From positions 1-64,000 of the forward strand of contig CAJOLW010000005.1 of NCBI GenBank assembly GCA_905235525.1: a stretch of 64,000 nt of DNA, given 5' to 3'. The notes under the pieces were generated by a model, which was given only the letters and a program-made list of their open reading frames with translations, was not told where the DNA came from and ran no database searches. Origin of the DNA: an uncultured Bacteroidaceae bacterium (GTDB lineage Bacteria; Bacteroidota; Bacteroidia; Bacteroidales; Bacteroidaceae). Of the stretch, positions 16,343 through 25,227 are shown in pieces (the stretch's first letter is position 1; each line of letters begins with the position of its first letter). Made by a program: the position numbers and the translations under genes.

Positions 16343-19186
16343 ATGATAACAAAGAAAAACATACGAAACCTGGCAGTAGCAATGTTGGCTGCCTTTTCTA
16401 TACCGGAAGGTCAAGCACAAAACCCTACCGATACATTTCCTAATGCAACGACAGACAACACCATCTCGGTCACACCGGAGAAGAAGAGAGTCACCCGTAC
16501 TCGCTCATACACAGAGAAGAACCCCTTAGTGTATGAGGACATGTGGGATTTGTGGCCCTATGCATTCCAGAATAACGAAGGAGAGCCAGACGGTTTCAAC
16601 GTAGAACTGATACGCATGGTGCTGGACGAACTCGACATTCCCTACGTCATCAAACTGAAAGATCAACAAGAGGCATTTGAGGATTTGCGTGACGGTAAAT
16701 CTGACTTGATGCTGGGTCTTTCAGCAGGTTTCCATGACGCATACGGGCTCTATAGCGAGAATCCCATCACGCTTTTCACCCAAAGTGTGGCATCACCCAT
16801 CGACAAGCCTGTAGATATTCGCACTTTCAAGGATTTAGGCAATCATAAGGTCATTGTGAACGACAGCAGTTTATGTCACCACTTGATGATTGACTATGGA
16901 TGGGCGGACAACGCCATCCCCTACAGTGACATGAAGAGCGCCTTGCAAGAAGTGAGCACCGAGGGCGAAGGCATGATTGTGTGGAACACCTTGTCGCTCA
17001 AGTGGCTGATCAATAAATACCACATCGAGAATTTGCAAATCATCCCAGTGAACATGCCACACGGTGAGTACAAGTTCATGTCAAACGACCCCGTACTGCT
17101 ACAACGGCTGGACAGCATCTACAGTGTGCTCGACTCATCAGACAAACTGGTGAAACTCCGCAACAAGTGGTTTTACCCCGAACGGCAGGACACGGGAATC
17201 CCTTCATGGATCTGGTGGGTGGCTGGCGCTGCCACTCTGCTGGCACTCATCATGGGCATTTATGCTGTCATCTATAACATTCAAGGCAAGCGACTCACCA
17301 GACGTAACGACAGGAGCAACAAGCGTCTCGCACTCATCATGGAAACGAGCCACGTACGCATCTGGACGTATGAAGTGGCGACACGCACCTTTACCTGGCG
17401 TAACGAAAACGGACAGGCAGCCTACACCTATACAGCCGAGGAGTTTGCACACCGCTACCATCCGGAAGACTTTCAGCGACTGACCAATGCCTTGCAACTT
17501 CTGGCTGAGAAACCACCTGTAAAAAGCAAGGAAGAAGAGGAGGAAATCACCCTCAATATCAAGGCAAAGGACACTGAAGATGGTGATGCCGAGGAACGTG
17601 ACTTCATCATCGTCCTCTCTGTATTGCGACGCGACAAACGTGGAAATGCCACATTCATTCTTGGCACCAAAAAGGATGTGACCGAACAGACACTGCATCA
17701 ACGACAGGAAGAAGACAGCATTCAGCGCTATTGGGCCATTTTCAACATGCCAATGATGGGCGTCATCTACTTCACCCACGATGGTGATATGATCAACATC
17801 AACGAGAAGGCTTGCCAGATGTTCCGTTGCAATCATGACGACATACTTGCCCAGCACCCTTCCTACAAGGATTTCCTTCAACTTGATGAGGTGGATATCG
17901 ATAACGCCAACAATCTCACCACGACCAAGACTTATCCAGAAAAAGGACTTTCGGTCAATCTCAAGTTCTTACCTGTTGACAGTGGTAACGTGGATGAGAA
18001 AAATCTGCTTGTTGTCTGCCACGATATTACAACCTGGCAAGAAAAAATCAAAGAAAAGGGACTGCTTGCCGAAGAGGTAAAGGCCGCCAACGAGGAATTG
18101 AGACTTTACTTCGCCCGTATCGACGCATTGCTTCACGATGGGAACATCCGTATGGCGAACTACTCCCCTGACTCCCACACACTCACCATCTTCAATGGCA
18201 CTCAAACGGTACAACACGCCCTTACCCAAACAAGATGCATGACGCTGGTGGACGAGAAAGTACAGAAGAAAGCGATGCACATCATCAGCGACATGGACAG
18301 CCGGACTGACAAGAAAATGCGCTTCGACATCCGCACCACCCTTTATGTTCATGGAGACTACCCGCTCCATTTGCTGTTCAGTTTCATCCCAATCCACGGA
18401 TCAGAGGGTGAGGTAACGGAATATTTCGGACTCTGCCAAGACATCACCCTACAGAAATCCACCGACTATAAGTTATTACAAGAAGCCAACAAGGTACAAG
18501 AGGTGGAGAACACGAAGACCAGTTTCATCAATAACATGGTGCAAGAAATTCGTACCCCGATGGACACCATCGTGAAAACTGCCGAGGATCTTTGTCCACA
18601 ATTAGAAAGTGGAAAGAACTGTTCACATTGTGATGTCATCCTACAGCACTCCACTTATCTGCTTCATCTCATTGACAACATCCTTTACCTCTCACGCCTG
18701 GAGGCTCACATGATAGAAATAGACGAGAAGCCTATAGATTTTGTGGACACATTTACCACCTATTGTGTGCCTGGACGCCTGAACAACAGTAATGTCACCT
18801 TCACGACGGAAAGCCCCTATGACCAACTTGTCGTCAACATCGACGCACAAAAAATCGGCAACGTCATTGAACGTGTGGTGGAAAATGCCATACAACACAC
18901 ACGTAATGGTTTCATCCGTGCCCGATATGACTATATCGGTCGTCAACTGATGATTTCCATAGAAGACACCGGTGACGGCATTCCACAAAGGGAGTTGGAA
19001 CAACTGAACGCGCAAACAGCCAACGATGCACGTACCAGTAGTGGACTCGGCATTCCTATTTGCAAGGAATTGCTTGCACAGATGGGCGGACACCTAGAGA
19101 TCAATTCGGAGGAAGGACTTGGCACCACAGTATGGATTATTATCCCATGCCAAGCCACGACAATCAAGAGAAAGAAGATGGTGTAA
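16343..19186 (+). CDS. Periplasmic-binding-domain sensor kinase with Gln in place of the phosphoacceptor His
   Basis: The 947-residue protein has a signal peptide (ends GQAQ) and a periplasmic solute-binding-protein-like sensor (about 45-280, with YAFQNNEGEPDGFNVELIRM). One membrane helix follows (about 286-313), then PAS-like segments (about 325-690) and a kinase core. The dimerisation/H-box reads NNMVQEIRTPMD, with CAA (Gln734) where the phosphorylated His normally stands (NMSHEIRTP). The ATPase part looks intact: N-box ENAIQHTRNG, DTGDGIP and SSGLGIPICKELLAQMGG. There is no receiver domain. It is followed 14 bases later by a similar kinase that keeps its His, so a regulatory or heterodimer role is plausible inference. 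Confidence 0.85.
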   Translation: MITKKNIRNLAVAMLAAFSIPEGQAQNPTDTFPNATTDNTISVTPEKKRVTRTRSYTEKNPLVYEDMWDLWPYAFQNNEGEPDGFNVELIRMVLDELDIPYVIKLKDQQEAFEDLRDGKSDLMLGLSAGFHDAYGLYSENPITLFTQSVASPIDKPVDIRTFKDLGNHKVIVNDSSLCHHLMIDYGWADNAIPYSDMKSALQEVSTEGEGMIVWNTLSLKWLINKYHIENLQIIPVNMPHGEYKFMSNDPVLLQRLDSIYSVLDSSDKLVKLRNKWFYPERQDTGIPSWIWWVAGAATLLALIMGIYAVIYNIQGKRLTRRNDRSNKRLALIMETSHVRIWTYEVATRTFTWRNENGQAAYTYTAEEFAHRYHPEDFQRLTNALQLLAEKPPVKSKEEEEEITLNIKAKDTEDGDAEERDFIIVLSVLRRDKRGNATFILGTKKDVTEQTLHQRQEEDSIQRYWAIFNMPMMGVIYFTHDGDMININEKACQMFRCNHDDILAQHPSYKDFLQLDEVDIDNANNLTTTKTYPEKGLSVNLKFLPVDSGNVDEKNLLVVCHDITTWQEKIKEKGLLAEEVKAANEELRLYFARIDALLHDGNIRMANYSPDSHTLTIFNGTQTVQHALTQTRCMTLVDEKVQKKAMHIISDMDSRTDKKMRFDIRTTLYVHGDYPLHLLFSFIPIHGSEGEVTEYFGLCQDITLQKSTDYKLLQEANKVQEVENTKTSFINNMVQEIRTPMDTIVKTAEDLCPQLESGKNCSHCDVILQHSTYLLHLIDNILYLSRLEAHMIEIDEKPIDFVDTFTTYCVPGRLNNSNVTFTTESPYDQLVVNIDAQKIGNVIERVVENAIQHTRNGFIRARYDYIGRQLMISIEDTGDGIPQRELEQLNAQTANDARTSSGLGIPICKELLAQMGGHLEINSEEGLGTTVWIIIPCQATTIKRKKMV

Positions 19187-19200
19187 AAAAAGAAAAACAC

Positions 19201-22014
19201 ATGGTTTATATGAATAGTATAAAAAGAAAACTGTTGACAGCACTATACGTGTTCCTTCCACTTGCTGCAAGTTGGAACGGAACTCTTCATGCACAACAAA
19301 ACAACAAGATTACCCACCCCATTGTCATTGTAAGCGATTGGGATAAACCGCCCTATGAGTTTCGCAATGACAAAGGAGAGCCTGACGGTTTCTACATAGA
19401 GGTGCTCACCACCATCCTCGATGAACTTGAGGTTCCTTATCAGTTCCAGATGATGGAGGCAAGCAAGGCTGTCAATCTCTTTGAACAGGGCAATGCAGAC
19501 CTTATCTTTGACAATGTGCGAAAATACAAGGATCCTCTATATGCACACACAAGCAACATTGTCAGTTACTACCGCATCAGTGTTGCCACCGCCAAGGACT
19601 CTGCCAACATCATCTCGCTCAAAACCCTCGACAATCCAAAGGAGGCCGTCTTCTACCACGGCGGATATGCCGCTTATTTCTTCCACCATGAAATGCCTGA
19701 CCATCAAGCCATCAATTACCAATCGCCCAAGGAAGCGTTGGCGGGCATTGTGAAGGGTACATACAAGTATTTTGTATGGAACGAAGCCGCTTTGCAGTGG
19801 AAACTCAAAGAGTTAAACCTGGAAAATGAAATTACACTACACGAAGTGAACATCCCAGTCGGAGAGATACACATCATCGGCAGAAACAGTCAACTCATCG
19901 AAGAAATCGATGACCATTTCTCACGCCTGAAGCAGAGCGGTGAACTGGAAAAAATCTACGACAAATGGTTTCACCCCGAAAACAAGCATGACGACACCTC
20001 GCCCATCGCCATCTTCATTACAATAGGCATTCTGGCCCTCGCACTCATCATTTACCTCTTCGGGCGCCTTGCCAAGGCTCACGTCAACAGCATTACACAA
20101 GGTTCCACTGACATCAACCAGATGATGTACAAAGCCCTCCATATGGGTAACTTCCACGTGATGGAGTATGACATACACCGCAACCTCCTCACCAACCGCT
20201 ATGGCACCATTCTCCCAGAGAAAGGCATCACGCTGGAGGAGTTCACAGCACGGATTCACCCCGACGAACAAGCAGAGTTTACAAAAAAAATGAAACTCCT
20301 CCTCGGCGGACGTGAACGGAAGTTCGAGATTGAAAAGCAATGGAATGCTGGCACAGAAACTGAGCCTCTGTGGCTCCGCTTCAACGGACACGCCATCGTG
20401 GAAGTTGACAAGGAAGGACAACCCGAATACGTCATCAACGTCATCCACGACATCACTCACAATGTAGAAACTGATAAAAACAGCAGTGGCATCCTGCACC
20501 GTTTCGAACGGCTTTTCAACATTCCTGAACTTGCCATGTCTTTCTACAACAAGGATGGCTGGCTCATCACCCTCAATGAACGGATGAAAACCCTCTGCGG
20601 TTTCGAAAACCCTGATAACGAACGTTTCTGGACCACCATGAACATGTATGATATTCCCCTCTTCCGTGATGCCTATCCACCAGAAAGAAAAAACGAAGAC
20701 CTACAAGTATGTCAAATCATGGAATATCCAGAACTCGGTATCAAGAACTACATCGAGTTCCACGTCATGCCCGTCCGTAACAAGCAAGGAGAAACCACCC
20801 AGTTCCTTGACACCACCCTCGACATTACTGACGAGCATGCCATTTACGTTGACATTGCTGCACAACAGAAAAAACTCAGTAGCATACGACAACAGATTGA
20901 GCATTACGAACAACGGCTTCACCACCTGCTGACCGACAGCAATATCTACATCTATGAAATAGACCTTGCTACACGTACCATCATCTTTTCCCACTCGCTT
21001 CGTCAGAAAGACTACACCATCACTATTGACGAATACCTCGACATGGTGGATGATGACGAACGCGAAGATGCCGAAGGACAATTCACCACCTACGATAATC
21101 TGACCGTCCTCACTCATCACCTCAAGCGCACGTTTGTCAGCGACGACCCTCAATGGCTCACTTACATCGGGCGCAAGAAATACGATGAGCAAGGCAATCA
21201 GGTCGGCTTTACAGGTATTGTAGCAGTCACCACAGACTTGGTTGAGACGGAGAAACGACTGCGAGAGACAACTGCTATTGCTAACGATTCCATCCGCCTG
21301 AAGAGTGTATTCCTCGCCTCAATGACCCACGAATTGCGTACCCCACTCAACGCCATCGTCGGTTTTGCCACAGTGCTCAAAGCCACCGAAGCACCCGACG
21401 AGCGCAAAGAACTCATTGACATCATCAACAGCAGCTGCGACATGCTACAGCGACTTATCAACGACATTCTCGAGGCATCTTCCATCACCAAGAATCTGCC
21501 AACAACCATCAAGCCTGAAAAGATTGACTTTGTCTATTCGTTTGAAAACATCTGTTTCATTCTTGAACAGCGCATCAAGCAATCTGGACTGGAGTTTATC
21601 CGTGAGAATCCTTATGAGAATTTCTACACCACACTCGATATCGGACGCGTACAGCAGATTCTGACAAACTTTGTCACCAATGCCGTCAAGTTCACCCAAC
21701 AGGGGCACATCTGCCTAGGCTACCGCTATGAGCGGCATGGACTTTACATCTACTGCGAAGACACTGGTGCCGGTGTGCCTCAAGACAAACAAGAAGTCAT
21801 TTTCGAACGTTTCATTAAACTTGACGAATTCATCCAAGGTACAGGCATGGGACTTGCCATCTGCAAAGCCCTTGTTGAACGCATGGGCGGCAAAATTGGA
21901 GTGGACAGTGCAGGGCTCGGCAAGGGTTCGACATTCTGGATTTGGCTACCTTGCGAACGTCGTCTAACGCCCGAGAACGAGGTTATGGAAGAATCGGGAC
22001 TTAAAAGTTCTTAA
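19201..22014 (+). CDS. Periplasmic-binding-domain sensor histidine kinase
   Basis: This paralogue of the preceding gene has 937 residues from the ATG at 19201; a second ATG at 19210 is possible. It has a signal peptide (ends LHAQQ) and a periplasmic solute-binding-like sensor with YEFRNDKGEPDGFYIEVLTT. A membrane helix lies at about 266-290 (IFITIGILALALIIYLF), followed by two or three PAS-like regions. The H-box SMTHELRTPLNAIVGF has His710, and the ATPase core has TNAVKFTQQGH, DTGAGVP and GTGMGLAICKALVERMGG. It belongs to the amino-acid-binding-like sensors. No response regulator or receiver domain is adjacent, so the phosphate must go to a distant partner. Confidence 0.9.
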   Translation: MVYMNSIKRKLLTALYVFLPLAASWNGTLHAQQNNKITHPIVIVSDWDKPPYEFRNDKGEPDGFYIEVLTTILDELEVPYQFQMMEASKAVNLFEQGNADLIFDNVRKYKDPLYAHTSNIVSYYRISVATAKDSANIISLKTLDNPKEAVFYHGGYAAYFFHHEMPDHQAINYQSPKEALAGIVKGTYKYFVWNEAALQWKLKELNLENEITLHEVNIPVGEIHIIGRNSQLIEEIDDHFSRLKQSGELEKIYDKWFHPENKHDDTSPIAIFITIGILALALIIYLFGRLAKAHVNSITQGSTDINQMMYKALHMGNFHVMEYDIHRNLLTNRYGTILPEKGITLEEFTARIHPDEQAEFTKKMKLLLGGRERKFEIEKQWNAGTETEPLWLRFNGHAIVEVDKEGQPEYVINVIHDITHNVETDKNSSGILHRFERLFNIPELAMSFYNKDGWLITLNERMKTLCGFENPDNERFWTTMNMYDIPLFRDAYPPERKNEDLQVCQIMEYPELGIKNYIEFHVMPVRNKQGETTQFLDTTLDITDEHAIYVDIAAQQKKLSSIRQQIEHYEQRLHHLLTDSNIYIYEIDLATRTIIFSHSLRQKDYTITIDEYLDMVDDDEREDAEGQFTTYDNLTVLTHHLKRTFVSDDPQWLTYIGRKKYDEQGNQVGFTGIVAVTTDLVETEKRLRETTAIANDSIRLKSVFLASMTHELRTPLNAIVGFATVLKATEAPDERKELIDIINSSCDMLQRLINDILEASSITKNLPTTIKPEKIDFVYSFENICFILEQRIKQSGLEFIRENPYENFYTTLDIGRVQQILTNFVTNAVKFTQQGHICLGYRYERHGLYIYCEDTGAGVPQDKQEVIFERFIKLDEFIQGTGMGLAICKALVERMGGKIGVDSAGLGKGSTFWIWLPCERRLTPENEVMEESGLKSS

Positions 22015-22073
22015 ATATGCAGATCAATCACTAATAATGATTAAATAGACCCCTGTATGTGAAAGTGAAGATG

Positions 22074-22081
22074 TAACTTTG
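22074..22081 (+). promoter_or_regulatory. -7 box upstream of the barrel protein gene
   Basis: TAACTTTG sits 30 bases before the ATG at 22112; no clear TTTG partner is seen at -33. It excludes the slightly upstream in-frame start at 22079. Confidence 0.45.
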
Positions 22082-22111
22082 CAAAAAGTTACGACATCAC
22101 TCATATTCTTC

Positions 22112-25100
22112 ATGAACTTAAAGTCCTTCTTTGCATTGCTTATGCTGACTACCGCATTGACAGCATGGGCACAATTCTCGGCGGTTTCTGTTTCTTACCC
22201 TGCCGAGGAAGCGTCAAAGTCTAAAGATGATTCAACGAAAACGGACACACGAAGTCTGGCTGTTTACTCTGACATCGAGGACCACCTGACACACGACCCC
22301 ATCAAGGGTGTGAAGGCCGAACTGCTATGGGCTGCCGACAGCACACATGCCGACACCGTGCATGTGGAGTATCATGAAGAAGAATATTACAAGAGTTCGT
22401 TCATGGAGTTTCCCATCAAACAGGCGGGGAATTATTTGGTCAAGGTCGAGGCAGAAGGCTACGTGACGAAGTATGTGCCTTTTGAAGTGAAGAAGATATA
22501 CAAACGTGAACGATACCTGACCATGAAAACCGTCTACCTGCGAACCATTCCAAAGAAAGACGACATCTTACTGGACGAGTTTGTGGTGACAGCCACGAAG
22601 TTAAAGTTCTACATGAACGGTGACACACTCGTCTATGATGCCGATGCCTTCAACTTGGCGGAGGGTTCGATGCTGAACACCCTCATCAAGCAATTGCCTG
22701 GCGTTGAAATGGAAAAGGGAGGTGTCATCAAGGTGAATGGCAAACAAGTGGATGCCTTGCTGCTGAACGGCAAAAACTTCTTCGACAGCGACCGAGAACT
22801 GCTGTTGGAAAACATGCCATCTTATATGGTGAAGCACATCCAGTCGTATGAGCGTGTGCCTGAAAGCGTGAAGGGTTCGCCCCAGGAGAAGATGACGAAG
22901 AAGGAACTGGTGATGAACGTGAAACTGAAACGCGAGTATGCCACAGGATGGATTGCCAATGCAGAAGGAGGTGCAGGTGTCACATTCTTCCGCAATCAGG
23001 AGGGGAAGTTGGACACCAAGTACATGGGCAGATTGTTTGGCTTGCGCTTCACGGAGAACTCGCGCCTCAATGTTTATGCCAATGTGAACAACCTGAACGA
23101 CACCCGAGGTCCTGGTTACGATGGTGAATGGGAACAATTGGCACAGTCGGGCGGACTGACCACCAGTTACAGCGCCGGTGGAAACTATATGATAGAAAAG
23201 GAGGACCGTTACCGATACATGGGCAGTGTGAATGGGGCCTACACCGATACCGACAATAGTTCAAACACCAGCAATGCCACTTTTCTCGAAGGAGGTGACA
23301 CGTATGGTCGTTCGTTCCAAAGCAGCCGTAACCACACTTGGGACATCAGAACCGACCACGACTTCACACTGTTCGGTTCACGAGGCTTGGGCGAGACATT
23401 CAAACACTACTACCTGATTTTCCGTCCGTCATTCAACTATCAAAAATGGAACAATCGGGGCAACAGCGGCAGCATAACCCTAATAGAGGATGTAGCGTCT
23501 CAACTGGGCAAGGCTTGGATGGACAGCATTATGACACCGAATGCGGGAGATTTGCTGAAACAATACGCCATCAACCGTACCCTTTCGTCCAGCAAAGGAA
23601 AGGGGCACAATGTGGATGGCGGCATAGATGGTTTCTTCTCTTTCACCCCAGCCCACAACGACTATCTGGGTCTCAATCTCAGTTATTCCTATCGCTTTTC
23701 TGACAACAAGAGCGACCAGTTTGAACATTATCTGCTGGACTACCCATCATCAACCACGCAGACGCTGGACTTCCGCAACCGATACACCCCAACAAAGACC
23801 CGTTCGCAGCAAGCCAATTTGGGGGCAACCACAAGGATTGTACTGGACAGGGACCAAAAGAACAGTATTGACGTAAGATACCATTTCAGTTACAACTATA
23901 ACGATAACAACCAGTCGCTCTACCTGTTGAACAAACTAAAGGAGTGGAACACTCCCCCGTCAGGATATGAGACACAGCATCCACTGGGTTCCCTACCTTC
24001 TGTGGACGAGATGCTCACCACGCTCGATGCCGAGAACAGTTCGCATTCCAAGACTACCACACATGCCCATCACACAGACATCGACTACAACTTCACCCAA
24101 AGCAATGACAGCATATTCAGTCAGTTGACATTCACCTTGGGAATTCCCATGACACATGAAAGTATGAACTACCAACGAGGCACACAAGTGGATACACTGA
24201 TGAAACGTAACGAGGCATTCATCAATCCAGGAATCAGTTTCAATCACGAAATGTACAGAAAGAATCGAGGATTCAGAATCAATTATAACATGGAAAACTC
24301 GGCACCAAGCATGACAAGCCTGCTGAATATCCGTGATGACAGCAACCCACTCTACATCACCTTGGGTAATCCGAATCTGAAGAACACCCATACCCACAAT
24401 TTCTTTTCACAATACCGTGATAAATTCGGCAAGATGTTCTTCAACGCATCGCTGAATGCCAGCATCACGGAAAATGCAGTGGCGTCGGGCTACATTTATA
24501 ATAAGGAAACAGGCGTAAGGACTGTGACCCCTGACAATGTGAACGGAAACTGGAATATCGGCACAAACATAATGGGCAACCTTGCTCTGGACAAAGATGA
24601 CAAATGGCGGCTGATGGAACAAATCGGTTACAGTCACAACAACAGCGTGGACCTTAGCGGCACAAACGAAAGCCTGTATGCAACCAAATCCATTGTGAAA
24701 TCAGACAATATCAACGAGAACCTGTCGCTGACGTGGCGTCCTTCAAGCAAGTATGAATTTGGTGCCAGCGGTAGCCTCAACTATCAGCACTCCAGGAGCA
24801 ATCGGGACAGTTTCTCCAACATGAATGTCTATACCTTCAATTACGGTGCAAGAGCACAACTGGAATTGCCATGGGACATGCAGATATCAAGTGACATCAC
24901 CATGTACAGTCGCCGTGGATACAGCGAACCATCCATGAACACCAACGAACTGGTGTGGAATGCCCGATTGGCAAAACGGGTGATGAAAGGCAAACTGACC
25001 ATCATGTTTGACGGCTTCGACCTCTTGGGCAACCTCTCGAATGTACAGCGCTATGTAAACGCACAGGGGCGTACCGAGACCTTCAACAACGTGATACCCT

Positions 25101-25180
25101 CCTACGGCATCCTCCATGCCATCTATCGTTTGAACGTACAGCCCAAGAAAAAAGGTGCGGCAGAATCTCCCACACCTTAA
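22112..25180 (+). CDS. Outer-membrane beta-barrel protein, TonB-receptor-like
   Basis: The 1022-residue exported protein has a signal peptide (ends AWAQ). A carboxypeptidase-regulatory-like beta domain follows at about 45-165 (KGVKAELLWAADST, YLVKVEAEGYVTKYVPFEVK). A plug-like segment (DEFVVTATKLKFYMNGDTLV, LIKQLPGVEMEKGGVIKVNG, VDALLLNGKNFFDSD) precedes a long barrel of alternating aromatic strands with many Asn/Tyr. It resembles the OMP_b-brl_3 subgroup of TonB-dependent-receptor-like proteins. It is not a SusC with SusD partner, as no SusD follows. The substrate is unknown. The convergent AraC-type sensor gene downstream may regulate it, but only by proximity. Confidence 0.85.
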   Translation: MNLKSFFALLMLTTALTAWAQFSAVSVSYPAEEASKSKDDSTKTDTRSLAVYSDIEDHLTHDPIKGVKAELLWAADSTHADTVHVEYHEEEYYKSSFMEFPIKQAGNYLVKVEAEGYVTKYVPFEVKKIYKRERYLTMKTVYLRTIPKKDDILLDEFVVTATKLKFYMNGDTLVYDADAFNLAEGSMLNTLIKQLPGVEMEKGGVIKVNGKQVDALLLNGKNFFDSDRELLLENMPSYMVKHIQSYERVPESVKGSPQEKMTKKELVMNVKLKREYATGWIANAEGGAGVTFFRNQEGKLDTKYMGRLFGLRFTENSRLNVYANVNNLNDTRGPGYDGEWEQLAQSGGLTTSYSAGGNYMIEKEDRYRYMGSVNGAYTDTDNSSNTSNATFLEGGDTYGRSFQSSRNHTWDIRTDHDFTLFGSRGLGETFKHYYLIFRPSFNYQKWNNRGNSGSITLIEDVASQLGKAWMDSIMTPNAGDLLKQYAINRTLSSSKGKGHNVDGGIDGFFSFTPAHNDYLGLNLSYSYRFSDNKSDQFEHYLLDYPSSTTQTLDFRNRYTPTKTRSQQANLGATTRIVLDRDQKNSIDVRYHFSYNYNDNNQSLYLLNKLKEWNTPPSGYETQHPLGSLPSVDEMLTTLDAENSSHSKTTTHAHHTDIDYNFTQSNDSIFSQLTFTLGIPMTHESMNYQRGTQVDTLMKRNEAFINPGISFNHEMYRKNRGFRINYNMENSAPSMTSLLNIRDDSNPLYITLGNPNLKNTHTHNFFSQYRDKFGKMFFNASLNASITENAVASGYIYNKETGVRTVTPDNVNGNWNIGTNIMGNLALDKDDKWRLMEQIGYSHNNSVDLSGTNESLYATKSIVKSDNINENLSLTWRPSSKYEFGASGSLNYQHSRSNRDSFSNMNVYTFNYGARAQLELPWDMQISSDITMYSRRGYSEPSMNTNELVWNARLAKRVMKGKLTIMFDGFDLLGNLSNVQRYVNAQGRTETFNNVIPSYGILHAIYRLNVQPKKKGAAESPTP

Positions 25181-25181
25181 A

Positions 25182-25225
25182 TTCTAAACTCCAAGCCCTA
25201 AACTCTCATCTCTAAACCCTAAACC
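25182..25225. repeat. CTAAACTC/CTAAACCC repeat between convergent genes
   Basis: Degenerate tandem copies of ctaaactc and ctaaaccc fill the whole gap between the barrel-protein stop and the sensor-regulator stop. No hairpin terminator is visible here. Confidence 0.55.
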
Positions 25226-25227
25226 AT

